Below the pieces are notes generated by a model, which had not been told where the DNA came from, searched no databases, and worked only from the letters and a program-made list of their open reading frames with translations. From positions 1 to 64,000 of the forward strand of contig JASJCR010000046.1 in assembly GCA_030065875.1 (NCBI GenBank): DNA of 64,000 bases. The letters run 5' to 3'. This document shows positions 17,399-25,468 of this stretch, piece by piece. A program made the position numbers and the translations under genes. This DNA comes from Ardenticatenaceae bacterium. Its GTDB lineage: Bacteria > Chloroflexota > Anaerolineae > Promineifilales > Promineifilaceae. Within the stretch, counting starts at the first letter, position 1; each line of letters opens with the position of its first letter.

Positions 17399-18034
17399 TC
17401 AAGCTGGGGAAATTGTAAATTGACAGCAGCTGTCTCCTTGAAGCATGCAGCTGTGCTGTTCAATCGGAGCATTTAATACCCGGACAATCAAGCCGGTATC
17501 AAACGTACACACTTCGGTGTGGCTTTCTCCAATTGATTGGTAAGGGCAGCTGTACTCTGTTAACTGGTATCGATCTCCGTCTTTTTCCCACTTTGCCAGA
17601 AATCCTTCCTGGCTCAGCAAAGAGACGAGGTAATCCAGCTTACCTTCAAAGGGAAGGCGCTCGTACTCACCTTGATGTTCGCTAATGATATTTTGAACAA
17701 CCCCGTCAAATATTTCTGAAACTTCGGCCGGTGAAAAACGACGCTTTAACTCTTCGAGTATGCGGCTGCTCAAACGAAAGTATTTTTGAGGGAACAGCTC
17801 TTCCCCAGCTTCACTCAGTGAATAAACGTAGTGCGGCCGGCCGATCTCGCGCCGGATGGCTTCTGCTTCTATTTTGCCATCCGCCTGCAGTGCATTGAGA
17901 TGATGCCGGACCGTAACCGGAGAAACATCGACCGCTTCGGCCAAATCACCAACGGTGGCGGTATGCATTGACTTAATTGTATGCAGAATTTTTTCTCGTG
18001 TGCTTTGTCGACCTTTGCTCATCGGACGATTCAC
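17399..18034 (-). CDS. sufR: SufR-like Fe-S sensing transcriptional repressor
   Basis: 211 residues. A winged helix-turn-helix (about 12-75, ATVGDLAEAVDVSPVTVRHH) is followed by a C-terminal region with cysteines in SCPYQ, EVCTF and CMLQGDSCC. The first two are separated by 12 residues, as in cyanobacterial SufR, which uses such cysteines to hold a 4Fe-4S cluster. Start is GTG 18034 (AAAGGA upstream) or ATG 18022. It is divergent from sufC, with overlapping regulatory DNA, which fits an autoregulated repressor that senses cluster status. Family assignment strong by motif plus context. Confidence 0.87.
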   Translation of the reverse strand: MNRPMSKGRQSTREKILHTIKSMHTATVGDLAEAVDVSPVTVRHHLNALQADGKIEAEAIRREIGRPHYVYSLSEAGEELFPQKYFRLSSRILEELKRRFSPAEVSEIFDGVVQNIISEHQGEYERLPFEGKLDYLVSLLSQEGFLAKWEKDGDRYQLTEYSCPYQSIGESHTEVCTFDTGLIVRVLNAPIEQHSCMLQGDSCCQFTISPA

Positions 18035-18073
18035 AGTACAATTTCCTTTACTCCAGCGGTTTTCACGTCAAAA

Positions 18074-18102
18074 ATTATAGCAATTGTTCCGTACCGCGTC
18101 AA
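18074..18102 (-). promoter_or_regulatory. Promoter of sufR
   Basis: On the minus strand TTGACG (18102-18097), 17 bp and perfect TATAAT (18079-18074), giving a leader of about 33 nt to GTG 18034. Confidence 0.8.
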
Positions 18103-18142
18103 TATTATATATTTTTATGATATTTATAATAAATATTGACGC
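18096..18142. promoter_or_regulatory. Palindromic operator spanning both suf promoters (probable SufR site)
   Basis: Perfect 11-bp inverted repeat, GCGTCAATATT (18096-18106) and AATATTGACGC (18132-18142), separated by 25 bp of AT-rich DNA. Each arm contains the -35 box of one divergent promoter. Two further CGTCAA words lie just beyond the -10 boxes (about 18066 and 18170). A repressor bound here would silence sufR and sufCBD together. Binding by SufR is inferred. Confidence 0.7.
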
Positions 18143-18164
18143 AATATTCCCCCTCTGCTATACT
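18136..18164 (+). promoter_or_regulatory. Promoter of the suf operon
   Basis: TTGACG (18136-18141), 17-bp spacer, TATACT (18159-18164). The leader to sufC is about 130 nt. Confidence 0.82.
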
Positions 18165-18302
18165 TCCAACGTCAATTAGGAGCCAAAATTAACAACCATC
18201 AAACACTCTAGCGGTAAGCTTATAGCCGGTTGAGATTTATCTCAGATGATGCGCTCAGCCCAAATCTTAACCTGATCAATTTTGTTTTAGGAGACAACAT
18301 TT

Positions 18303-19085
18303 ATGTCCGTTGCATTGGAAATCAAAAATCTGCATGTTGCGGTTGATGACCTTCCCATTTTGAAAGGTGTTAACCTCAAAATTAATGAAGGCGAGATCCA
18401 CGCCCTGATGGGTCCCAATGGCTCTGGGAAGAGCACGTTGGCCTATACTTTATCGGGTCATCCATTTTATGAGCCAACAGCTGGTGAAGTGACCTTCGCC
18501 AACGAAGATGTGTTGGAAATGGATGCTGATGAACGTTCACGGGCAGGTCTCTTTCTCGCATTCCAATATCCGGTTGCTGTACCCGGCGTTACCGTGGCTA
18601 ATTTTCTACGACAGGCGATTAATTCACGCCGCAAAGCGGAAAATCCCGACGATCCCGGCATTTCGATCCCCGATTTTCGCCGGCTGCTGCGCACCAAGAT
18701 GACCGAGTTCAACGTCGATCACAAATTTGCCGGCCGCTACCTCAACGACGGCTTCTCCGGTGGAGAGAAAAAGCGGGCTGAAATTTTGCAGATGGCGGTC
18801 CTTGAACCCAAAATGGCGGTCATGGATGAAACCGACTCCGGTCTCGATATCGATGCCTTAAAAGTGGTTTCTGATGGGGCCAATCGCCTCCACAAAGAGT
18901 TGGGGATGGGCATGCTGCTTATTACCCACTACCAGCGCTTGCTCAACTACATCACGCCAGATTACGTTCACGTCATGCTGGACGGCCGCATTGTTGAAAG
19001 CGGCGGCCCGGAATTGGCCCACGAACTCGAAGAAAAAGGGTACGAGTGGGTCAAATCAAAGCACGAAGCCGCTGCCCCAGCCTGA
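18303..19085 (+). CDS. sufC: Fe-S cluster assembly ATPase SufC
   Basis: 260 residues, normal length. ABC-type ATPase of the SufBCD scaffold. Walker A GPNGSGKST (about 38-46), Q-loop FQYPVAVPGV, signature FSGGEKKRAEI (about 154-164), Walker B MAVMDETDSGLD, switch His in LLITHYQRLL. The Suf-specific TDSGLDIDAL is present. It drives conformational change of SufB2D2 or SufBCD during cluster assembly in the cytoplasm. AGGAGA precedes ATG. First gene of the plus-strand suf operon. Confidence 0.97.
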   Translation: MSVALEIKNLHVAVDDLPILKGVNLKINEGEIHALMGPNGSGKSTLAYTLSGHPFYEPTAGEVTFANEDVLEMDADERSRAGLFLAFQYPVAVPGVTVANFLRQAINSRRKAENPDDPGISIPDFRRLLRTKMTEFNVDHKFAGRYLNDGFSGGEKKRAEILQMAVLEPKMAVMDETDSGLDIDALKVVSDGANRLHKELGMGMLLITHYQRLLNYITPDYVHVMLDGRIVESGGPELAHELEEKGYEWVKSKHEAAAPA

Positions 19086-19179
19086 TTAATTGCTAATGGC
19101 CAATTGCCAATCGCTAAATAGTGGGTTTTTAGCCAGTAGCTATTAACAAATAGCAATTAGCCATTATTTTGGAGGATCA

Positions 19180-20619
19180 ATGAGTGATTTCACACCCGAA
19201 ATTGAATTAACCGAAGAAGAAATTGTCTCTGAAGTCAACGTGGACTATATGTCCAAATACGGCTTTTCAGATGAAGAAGATTATATTTTTAAGGCGGAGA
19301 AAGGATTAACCGAAGAGGTCATTCGCCAGCTTTCCGCCAGCAAAAACGAGCCGGAGTGGATGCTTGATATTCGCCTCAATGCGTATGAGCATTTTCTCGA
19401 GCGGCCAATGCCCGATTGGGGAGCAGATCTCGACGGTATCGACTTTGATGACATTTATTATTACATCAAACCGGTCGACCGCCAGGGGGATACCTGGGAA
19501 GATATCCCCAGCTATATCAAAAATACCTTTGATAAGCTCGGCATCCCCGAAGCGGAGCAAAAATACCTCTCTGGTGTTGCCGCCCAGTACGAGTCGGAGG
19601 TGGTGTATCACAACATCAAAAAAGATTTAGAAGAGAAAGGGGTTATTTTCCTGGGCATGGATGATGGCCTGGCCCAATACCCCGACCTGGTCAAAGAGTA
19701 TTTCACCACCATTATTCCGGCCAACGACAACAAATTTGCCGCTCTCAATACGGCGGTATGGTCGGGCGGCAGCTTTATCTATGTCCCACCCGGCGTGCAA
19801 ATCCAGATGCCGCTCCAGGCATACTTCCGCATTAACGCTAAAAATGTGGGGCAGTTTGAGCGCACCCTGATTATTGTCGACGAAGGCGCATACGTGCATT
19901 ACGTCGAGGGGTGTACCGCTCCGATCTACTCGACCGATTCGCTGCACTCGGCCGTGGTCGAAATTGTGGTCAAGAAAGGCGGCCGCTGTCGCTATACGAC
20001 GATTCAAAACTGGTCAAACAACGTCTTTAACCTGGTGACCAAACGCGCCGCCGCTTATGAAAACGCCACGATGGAGTGGGTTGATGGCAACCTGGGCTCC
20101 AAAGTCACCATGAAATACCCGGCGGTCCACCTCATGGAGCAGGGCGCTCACGGCGAAATTTTGTCGATCGCCTTTGCTGGTAAAGGACAACATCAGGATG
20201 CCGGTGGCAAGGTCGTTCATCACGCCCCCAACACCACCAGCCGCATCATTTCCAAGTCGATCTGCAAAGACGGCGGCCGATCATCGTATCGCGGCCTGCT
20301 CAAGGTAGATGAAGAAGCGGTCAACGTGCGCTCCAATGTGGTCTGTGACGCCCTTTTGCTAGATCCGGAAAGCCGTTCAGACACCTATCCTTATATCGAA
20401 ATTGAGAATAAGGAAGTCAATGTCGGTCACGAGGCGTCGGTCAGCAAGGTCGGTGAAGAGCAGCTTTTCTACCTGCAAAGCCGCGGGATCACCGAAGAAA
20501 TGGCCAACACCATGATCGTTAATGGTTTTATCGAGCCGCTCGTGAAAGAGCTCCCTATGGAATACGCCATTGAAATGAACCGTCTGATCCAGCTTCAGAT
20601 GGAAGGCTCAATCGGCTAA
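19180..20619 (+). CDS. sufB: Fe-S cluster assembly scaffold SufB
   Basis: 479 residues, standard size. SufB is the scaffold subunit on which the cluster is built. Family features are YYYIKP near 91, [15 protein letters not shown], the long beta-helix core with FIYVPPGVQ and [10 protein letters not shown], and [12 protein letters not shown]. The C-terminal [19 protein letters not shown] ends in the SufB/SufD SRGI segment. The 94-bp gap to sufC contains AATTAGC-type spacer words; GGAGG precedes the ATG. Confidence 0.97.
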   Translation: MSDFTPEIELTEEEIVSEVNVDYMSKYGFSDEEDYIFKAEKGLTEEVIRQLSASKNEPEWMLDIRLNAYEHFLERPMPDWGADLDGIDFDDIYYYIKPVDRQGDTWEDIPSYIKNTFDKLGIPEAEQKYLSGVAAQYESEVVYHNIKKDLEEKGVIFLGMDDGLAQYPDLVKEYFTTIIPANDNKFAALNTAVWSGGSFIYVPPGVQIQMPLQAYFRINAKNVGQFERTLIIVDEGAYVHYVEGCTAPIYSTDSLHSAVVEIVVKKGGRCRYTTIQNWSNNVFNLVTKRAAAYENATMEWVDGNLGSKVTMKYPAVHLMEQGAHGEILSIAFAGKGQHQDAGGKVVHHAPNTTSRIISKSICKDGGRSSYRGLLKVDEEAVNVRSNVVCDALLLDPESRSDTYPYIEIENKEVNVGHEASVSKVGEEQLFYLQSRGITEEMANTMIVNGFIEPLVKELPMEYAIEMNRLIQLQMEGSIG

Positions 20620-20630
20620 AAGAGGAACGC

Positions 20631-21935
20631 ATGGCAGAATTTACCAGAGAAGCGGTCCAGGCGCTCTCAGCTCACTTGGAAGAACCCCAATGGATGCTCG
20701 ATCTGCGTCTGGCCGCCTTTGAAATATACGAAAACACGCCAATGCCCACGATCAAGGATGAAGCGTGGCGACGGACCAACATTCGGCGTTTAAAACTCGA
20801 CAAAATCGGCCCCTCAGTCAATGGAGAAGCGGGGCAATCCAACGTGCCGGTTAAAGTCTCCAGCCAAATGATGGAGGTCCCGGCCGGTGGTGAACTGGTT
20901 CAAGTAGATGGGGTGACCCAATCGTACAAAATCAGTGATGAATTAAAAGCTCAGGGCGTCATCTTTTGCGACATGAGCACGGCCGTGACCAATCACCCGG
21001 ACCTGGTGCAAAAGTATTTTATGACCCAGGCAGTCAAGGCTGATGAAGGGAAATTTGCCGCCCTGCACGCCGCATTTTGGCGTGGCGGCACCTTCCTGTA
21101 CGTGCCCAGAAATGTCCAGGCGGCCGCCCCGCTGCACACCAGCCAGTGGAATGCCAACGGCAAAACCTTCACCCATACCCTGGTGGTCATGGAAACCGGT
21201 TCTGAAGCGGTTTTCTCAGACGAATATGGCTCGTCAGATGCCAAAGCCCAATTTTTGCACAACGGGGCGGTCGAACTGATCGTTGGGGACAACGCCAGCC
21301 TGACCTACATCTCGCTGCAGGAGTTTGGCAACAACATGTGGCAGTTTACCCACGAACGGGGACGGGTCGGCCGCGACGGCAAGCTCGACTGGATCATGAG
21401 CATTATGGGCACCGGTTTGAGCAAACAGTTCCAAACGGTTGAGCTGGATCAGTCGGGTGCCTGGGCGCGGATGTCCGGCCTGTTTTTTGGCGATATGCGT
21501 CAGCACTTTGATCTCGACACCCAGCAAAACCACAATGCGGAACGCACCACCAGCGACCTGCTCTACAAAGGAGCGATGAAGCACAAGGCCCGTTCCGTGT
21601 GGCAGGGAATGATCAAGGCCACCCCGGGTGCCCAACAAACCGATGGATTCCAGGCCAATCGCAACCTGCTTCTGGAAAACTCAGCCCGGGCGGATTCGAT
21701 CCCCGGGCTCGAAATCGAAGCAGACGACGTACGCTGTACCCATGCGTCAACCATCGGCAAATTGGATGAAGAAGAGATTTTCTATCTGATGAGCCGCGGG
21801 ATTGAGCGTGAAATGGCCCTGCGTATGGTTGTCCAGGGATTTTTCGATCCGATTATGCAGCGGATTCCCTTTGAAGGAGTCCAGCACCGCATTGCGGAAC
21901 GAATTATCGAAAAAGTAGGCTCACTACAGGAATAA
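20631..21935 (+). CDS. sufD: Fe-S cluster assembly protein SufD
   Basis: 434 residues, homologous to SufB through the beta-helix core (GTFLYVPRNVQAAAP, QFTHERGRVGRDG) and sharing the C-terminal CTHASTIGKLDEEEIFYLMSRGI, which includes the Cys/His pair implicated at the SufB-SufD interface. It begins 11 bp after sufB with GAGGAA as ribosome site. SufD is needed for iron entry in the SufBCD complex. Confidence 0.96.
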   Translation: MAEFTREAVQALSAHLEEPQWMLDLRLAAFEIYENTPMPTIKDEAWRRTNIRRLKLDKIGPSVNGEAGQSNVPVKVSSQMMEVPAGGELVQVDGVTQSYKISDELKAQGVIFCDMSTAVTNHPDLVQKYFMTQAVKADEGKFAALHAAFWRGGTFLYVPRNVQAAAPLHTSQWNANGKTFTHTLVVMETGSEAVFSDEYGSSDAKAQFLHNGAVELIVGDNASLTYISLQEFGNNMWQFTHERGRVGRDGKLDWIMSIMGTGLSKQFQTVELDQSGAWARMSGLFFGDMRQHFDLDTQQNHNAERTTSDLLYKGAMKHKARSVWQGMIKATPGAQQTDGFQANRNLLLENSARADSIPGLEIEADDVRCTHASTIGKLDEEEIFYLMSRGIEREMALRMVVQGFFDPIMQRIPFEGVQHRIAERIIEKVGSLQE

Positions 21936-21950
21936 TATAAGGAAGCGGCC

Positions 21951-21992
21951 GTGATTGTATTCTGTTGTTGTCTTCACCGAACAAACCACTGA
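21951..21992 (+). CDS. Putative cysteine-rich leader peptide
   Basis: A 13-codon frame, GTG start with AAGGA seven bases upstream, encoding MIVFCCCLHRTNH. Three consecutive TGT cysteine codons are at 21963-21971. It lies between sufD and the sulfurtransferase gene, just before mutually exclusive RNA structures (21990-22080). The design is that of a ribosome-stalling leader peptide sensing cysteine supply. Coding by such a short frame cannot be proven from sequence. Confidence 0.4.
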   Translation: MIVFCCCLHRTNH

Positions 21993-22080
21993 TTCGGGTC
22001 GCATCAGGATGCGCCCGGCCGATCACTTTACGCTTCAATTTAGTAAGGCAGGCCACCCGGATCAGTCGGGTGGCTTTTTT
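21990..22080 (+). promoter_or_regulatory. Candidate transcription attenuator (terminator/antiterminator)
   Basis: Terminator: GCCACCCG (22052-22059), 7-nt loop, CGGGTGGC (22067-22074) and a T run. The segment TGATTCGGGT (21990-21999), starting at the leader's stop codon, can pair over 10 bp (one G-T) with ACCCGGATCA (22055-22064). That would take up the terminator's left arm. A third hairpin (21995-22017, 9 bp with one bulge) can hide the antiterminator. Alternatively it is simply the sufCBD terminator. Confidence 0.5.
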
Positions 22081-22108
22081 TATTCAGGCATTATTTTAAC
22101 AGGAGGAC

Positions 22109-22975
22109 ATGATGTCAGATAAAGGGTATGTACATTCGGACGTATTGGTTACAACCGATTGGGTTGCGGAAAACCTCAACAACCCGCAGGTCAGATTGGT
22201 TGAATCAAATGAAGATGTTTTGCTTTACAGCACCGGCCATATTCCAGGGGCCACCCATATCGACTGGGTACGCGACCTCAACGATGCGATTCGCCGCGAT
22301 TATTTAGACGCCAAAGAATTTACCGCCTTAATGGGCCGAAACGGGATTTCTCGCGATACCACCGTGGTGTTTTATGGGGACAAAAACAACTGGTGGGCCA
22401 CTTACGCCTTTTGGGTCTTCAAATTATTTGGTCATCCCGACTGCCGCATCATGGACGGCGGCCGCAAAAAGTGGGCCGCTGAAGAGCGGCCGATGGTGCG
22501 TGACGTGCCCACCTTTGCCGCGGTCGATTACCCGGTGCAGCCGCGGGCCGACTACAAAATTCGGGCGTTTCGCGATCAGGTTTTAGAGCACATTAAGGGG
22601 AATAATCCGCTGGTTGATGTGCGCAGCCCGCAGGAGTTTAATGGTGAACTGCTGCATATGCCCGGCTCACCGCAGGAAGGCGCCCTGCGCGGTGGTCATA
22701 TCAAAGGGGCGGCCAGCGTGCCCTGGAGTCGGGCGGTGGCTGAAGATGGTACCTTTAAGACGGCCGATGACCTGCGAGCGATTTACGAAGGGGAAAAAGG
22801 GCTTACCCCAAATGACACCGTAATCGCCTACTGCCGCATTGGTGAGCGCAGTTCCCACACCTGGTTTGTCTTGACCTATCTGCTCGGTTATGAAAACGTG
22901 CGTAACTACGACGGGTCATGGACCGAGTGGGGCAATCTCGTAGGCGTCCCCATCGAAAATCCGTCAAAAAACTAG
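22109..22975 (+). CDS. Sulfurtransferase (two-domain rhodanese, SseA/CysA2-like)
   Basis: 288 residues, two rhodanese domains (about 10-135 and 160-285). The active-site loop CRIGERSS carries the catalytic Cys near 243. The N-terminal [15 protein letters not shown] is characteristic. The true start may be ATG 22112, better spaced from AGGAGG at 22101-22106. Thiosulfate or mercaptopyruvate sulfurtransferases move sulfane sulfur to acceptors such as cyanide or proteins. Position between sufD and sufS suggests it feeds or tunes sulfur supply for Fe-S assembly. Confidence 0.92.
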   Translation: MMSDKGYVHSDVLVTTDWVAENLNNPQVRLVESNEDVLLYSTGHIPGATHIDWVRDLNDAIRRDYLDAKEFTALMGRNGISRDTTVVFYGDKNNWWATYAFWVFKLFGHPDCRIMDGGRKKWAAEERPMVRDVPTFAAVDYPVQPRADYKIRAFRDQVLEHIKGNNPLVDVRSPQEFNGELLHMPGSPQEGALRGGHIKGAASVPWSRAVAEDGTFKTADDLRAIYEGEKGLTPNDTVIAYCRIGERSSHTWFVLTYLLGYENVRNYDGSWTEWGNLVGVPIENPSKN

Positions 22976-22991
22976 CGCTGCGCCCTTCAGG

Positions 22992-23018
22992 CCTCAAAAG
23001 TTTTGAAAACTTTTGAGG
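22992..23018. repeat. Perfect palindrome between sulfurtransferase gene and sufS
   Basis: CCTCAAAAGTTTT and its complement form a 27-nt perfect inverted repeat. There is no T run after it, so it is a stem-loop or protein site rather than a normal terminator. Confidence 0.6.
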
Positions 23019-23073
23019 TCTTGGGGCCAGACGGTCCGATCTTCCTCATTTCTCGTGATTACAAAAGGAGCAT

Positions 23074-24363
23074 GTGATAAAGTTGGTAGTCGTAAAATCT
23101 GCAGATAAAGTAATAAAAAAGGCCACTATGTTTGATGTCCAAAAGGTGCGGCGAGATTTTCCAATTCTCAATCAACCTCACCCCAGTCAAAAACCGTTGA
23201 TTTACCTCGACAGCGCCGCTTCTTCACAGAAGCCAGCGGCCGTTATTGAGGCGATGAACCATTATTACCAGGCTCAAAATGCAAATGTCCATCGGGGTAT
23301 ACATTACCTCAGCGATGAAGCGACCAACGTGTATGAAGGGGCCCGAAAGAAAATTGCCGACTTTATCCGTTCACCTGCTCCCGAACAGATCATTTTTACG
23401 CGCAACGCCACCGAAGCGTTAAATTTAATCGCCTACACCTGGGCGCGCGTCAACTTAAACCCCGGGGATGAAATTTTGACCACGGCGATGGAGCATCATG
23501 CCAATGTTGTTCCCTGGCAAATGGCGGCTGAAATGACCGGGGCCACCGTACGCTTTTTGCCCATTACGGCCGACGGGCATCTCGATTTGGCCCAGCTCGA
23601 TCAATACTTGACCCGTAAAACAAAACTCTTCACCTTTACGGCCGTTTCCAACGTCCTGGGGACCATCAACCCGGTTGAGAAACTGGTGGAAAAAGCCCGC
23701 GCCGTTGGGGCCATCACCGTAATTGATGCCGCTCAAAGCGTGCCTCATGCGCCGGTTGACGTGCAGGCGATTAACTGCGATTTACTGGTTTTTTCCAGTC
23801 ACAAGATGCTTGGCCCCACCGGGATCGGCGTACTTTACGGCAAGCGGGAAATTCTGGAGAGTATGCCGCCATTTATGGGAGGTGGCGACATGATTCGCCG
23901 CGTCACCAGTCAGGGTTCCACCTGGAACGAGCTGCCGTATAAATTTGAGGCCGGCACCCCGCCCATTGCGGAGGCGGTGGGGTTGGGCGCGGCCGTTGAT
24001 TACCTCAATCAGTTGGGCATGGATAACGTCCACCACCATGAGCAATCAATTACCGCTTACGCCCTGGAATCGCTCAGTGAGGTTCCGGACCTGCACATTT
24101 TAGGGCCAAAAGCGGCCCACGAGCGCGGTGGTCTTGTCGCCTTTGATCTCAAGGGGATCCATCCCCATGATGTAGCTCAAATCCTCGATGATGATGGGAT
24201 CGCCATTCGGGCCGGTCATCACTGCGCGATGCCGCTGCACAAGGAGCATCTGGGATTGAATTCCAGTGCCCGGGCCAGTTTCTACGTTCATACCTCAACA
24301 GATGAAATTGATATGCTGGTACGCAGCCTGTACCGCGCTCGCCGCCTGTTTCGTCTGGCCTGA
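23074..24363 (+). CDS. sufS: Cysteine desulfurase SufS
   Basis: 429 residues in the longest frame (GTG 23074). ATG 23128 gives 411 residues and matches the family start FDV..VR.DFPIL better. PLP enzyme of the class V aminotransferase fold that takes sulfur from cysteine as a persulfide. The PLP lysine is in VFSSHKMLGPTG (about 248); HANVVPWQ and IDAAQSVPH are typical. The catalytic Cys region is RAGHHCAMPLH (about 386), the group II desulfurase form that works with SufU or SufE. AAAAGGAG is only 3 bases before the GTG, so the start is uncertain. Confidence 0.95.
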   Translation: MIKLVVVKSADKVIKKATMFDVQKVRRDFPILNQPHPSQKPLIYLDSAASSQKPAAVIEAMNHYYQAQNANVHRGIHYLSDEATNVYEGARKKIADFIRSPAPEQIIFTRNATEALNLIAYTWARVNLNPGDEILTTAMEHHANVVPWQMAAEMTGATVRFLPITADGHLDLAQLDQYLTRKTKLFTFTAVSNVLGTINPVEKLVEKARAVGAITVIDAAQSVPHAPVDVQAINCDLLVFSSHKMLGPTGIGVLYGKREILESMPPFMGGGDMIRRVTSQGSTWNELPYKFEAGTPPIAEAVGLGAAVDYLNQLGMDNVHHHEQSITAYALESLSEVPDLHILGPKAAHERGGLVAFDLKGIHPHDVAQILDDDGIAIRAGHHCAMPLHKEHLGLNSSARASFYVHTSTDEIDMLVRSLYRARRLFRLA

Positions 24364-24447
24364 AGGGGCTTTTAGCGGGATTCTCTTACCGAGATCCGGA
24401 TGGCAATGGACGAGCATATGGCAATTCATAGATAATTTTGCCAAGGT

Positions 24448-24476
24448 TTGAGAGATGCAGTAGATTAGGATAAATT
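24448..24476 (+). promoter_or_regulatory. Possible internal promoter before sufU
   Basis: TTGAGA (24448-24453), 17-bp spacer, TAAATT (24471-24476), in the 142-base gap between sufS and sufU. Confidence 0.35.
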
Positions 24477-24505
24477 GGCCCCCTAAAGGCATTTGAGGTT
24501 TAAAG

Positions 24506-24913
24506 ATGAGCACTGAAATGTATCGAGAACAAATTCTCGACCTATACGAAAACCCGCTAAATTATGGGGAACTCGAAGCCCGCGACTTCTCTTATGAAGA
24601 AGATAATCCGCTCTGCGGTGACGTCATACGGATAGATGTGCGCCTCGACGAAGAGGGACGGGTGGCTGAAGTGAACTGGAGCGGTGACGGCTGTGCGATC
24701 AGCCAGGCCGCAGCTTCCCTTCTTACAGACCATATCAAGGGCATGACCCTGGATGAAATCAAAGGTCTTGAAAGCAGCGTGATTCTAGACTTGCTGGGCA
24801 TTCCCCTAAGTATGGCCCGCGTCAAGTGCGCCACGCTTTCCCTCAAAGTTCTCAAAGCGGGGGCTTATGGTATTCCCTCACCGGATGAAATGCGCAAAAA
24901 TCCAGGCGAATAA
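24506..24913 (+). CDS. sufU: SufU-type Fe-S scaffold / zinc sulfurtransferase
   Basis: 135 residues, NifU_N/IscU fold. Conserved ligands are C37 and D39 (NPLCGD), C63 (GDGCAIS) and C108 (RVKCATL). The protein has the SufU-like insertion (LTDHIKGMTLDEIKGL) and lacks the IscU LPPVK motif. SufU accepts persulfide from SufS. Seven bases separate its stop from the Rieske gene. Confidence 0.93.
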   Translation: MSTEMYREQILDLYENPLNYGELEARDFSYEEDNPLCGDVIRIDVRLDEEGRVAEVNWSGDGCAISQAAASLLTDHIKGMTLDEIKGLESSVILDLLGIPLSMARVKCATLSLKVLKAGAYGIPSPDEMRKNPGE

Positions 24914-24919
24914 TCGACT

Positions 24920-25240
24920 ATGAGTGAATTCGTCAAAGTAGGTTCAATCCACGACATTTCACCGGGGCAGCCTCTCATTCATGATTTTGATTACAATACC
25001 GTCGTTATTTTTCAAGTCGGTGATGCGTATTACTGTCTGGAAGATGAATGTACCCATCAAGAAGTTCCCATCTCAGACGGCACGGTGACAGATTGCCGGG
25101 TAGAATGCCCGATGCACGGGTCGTGGTTTGATTTGAAAACCGGAAAGGCCCTTAATTTGCCCGCTACAAAAGCAGTACAAACCTACGCGGTCAAAATCAT
25201 CGATGAAGATGTATTTGTCCAAGAACCGGACGATTGGTAA
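24920..25240 (+). CDS. Rieske [2Fe-2S] ferredoxin-like protein
   Basis: 106 residues, a stand-alone Rieske domain of the non-heme dioxygenase ferredoxin type. Cluster ligands are CxH in DECTHQE (about 39-41) and CxxH in VECPMHGSW (about 59-62). Location at the end of the suf operon is common in Bacillota and Actinobacteria and suggests an electron-donor role in cluster assembly or a client protein; this is an inference. Confidence 0.9.
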   Translation: MSEFVKVGSIHDISPGQPLIHDFDYNTVVIFQVGDAYYCLEDECTHQEVPISDGTVTDCRVECPMHGSWFDLKTGKALNLPATKAVQTYAVKIIDEDVFVQEPDDW

Positions 25241-25273
25241 ACCGTACTTTTTCACTTTTTTTCACAATCATTA

Positions 25274-25303
25274 TTGAAGAAAACCCTTCGCCTGTGATAA
25301 AAT
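25274..25303 (+). promoter_or_regulatory. Candidate promoter of gyrA
   Basis: TTGAAG (25274-25279), 18-bp spacer, TAAAAT (25298-25303). The leader to ATG 25469 is about 160 nt; nothing else is evident in it. Confidence 0.5.
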
Positions 25304-25468
25304 AGAACATATGTTTCGTTGCCTTGGTGAGCACACTCATGTACAACATCGCCAATTTTATTTGAAAAGTTAATCCCCTGTCCTCACTGTCACCATGAAT
25401 AAGGAAGCAGGAAGGGGAACAGGTTCTTCACCTTCGTAAATACAATCACGACATCACGGTAAACGCTT

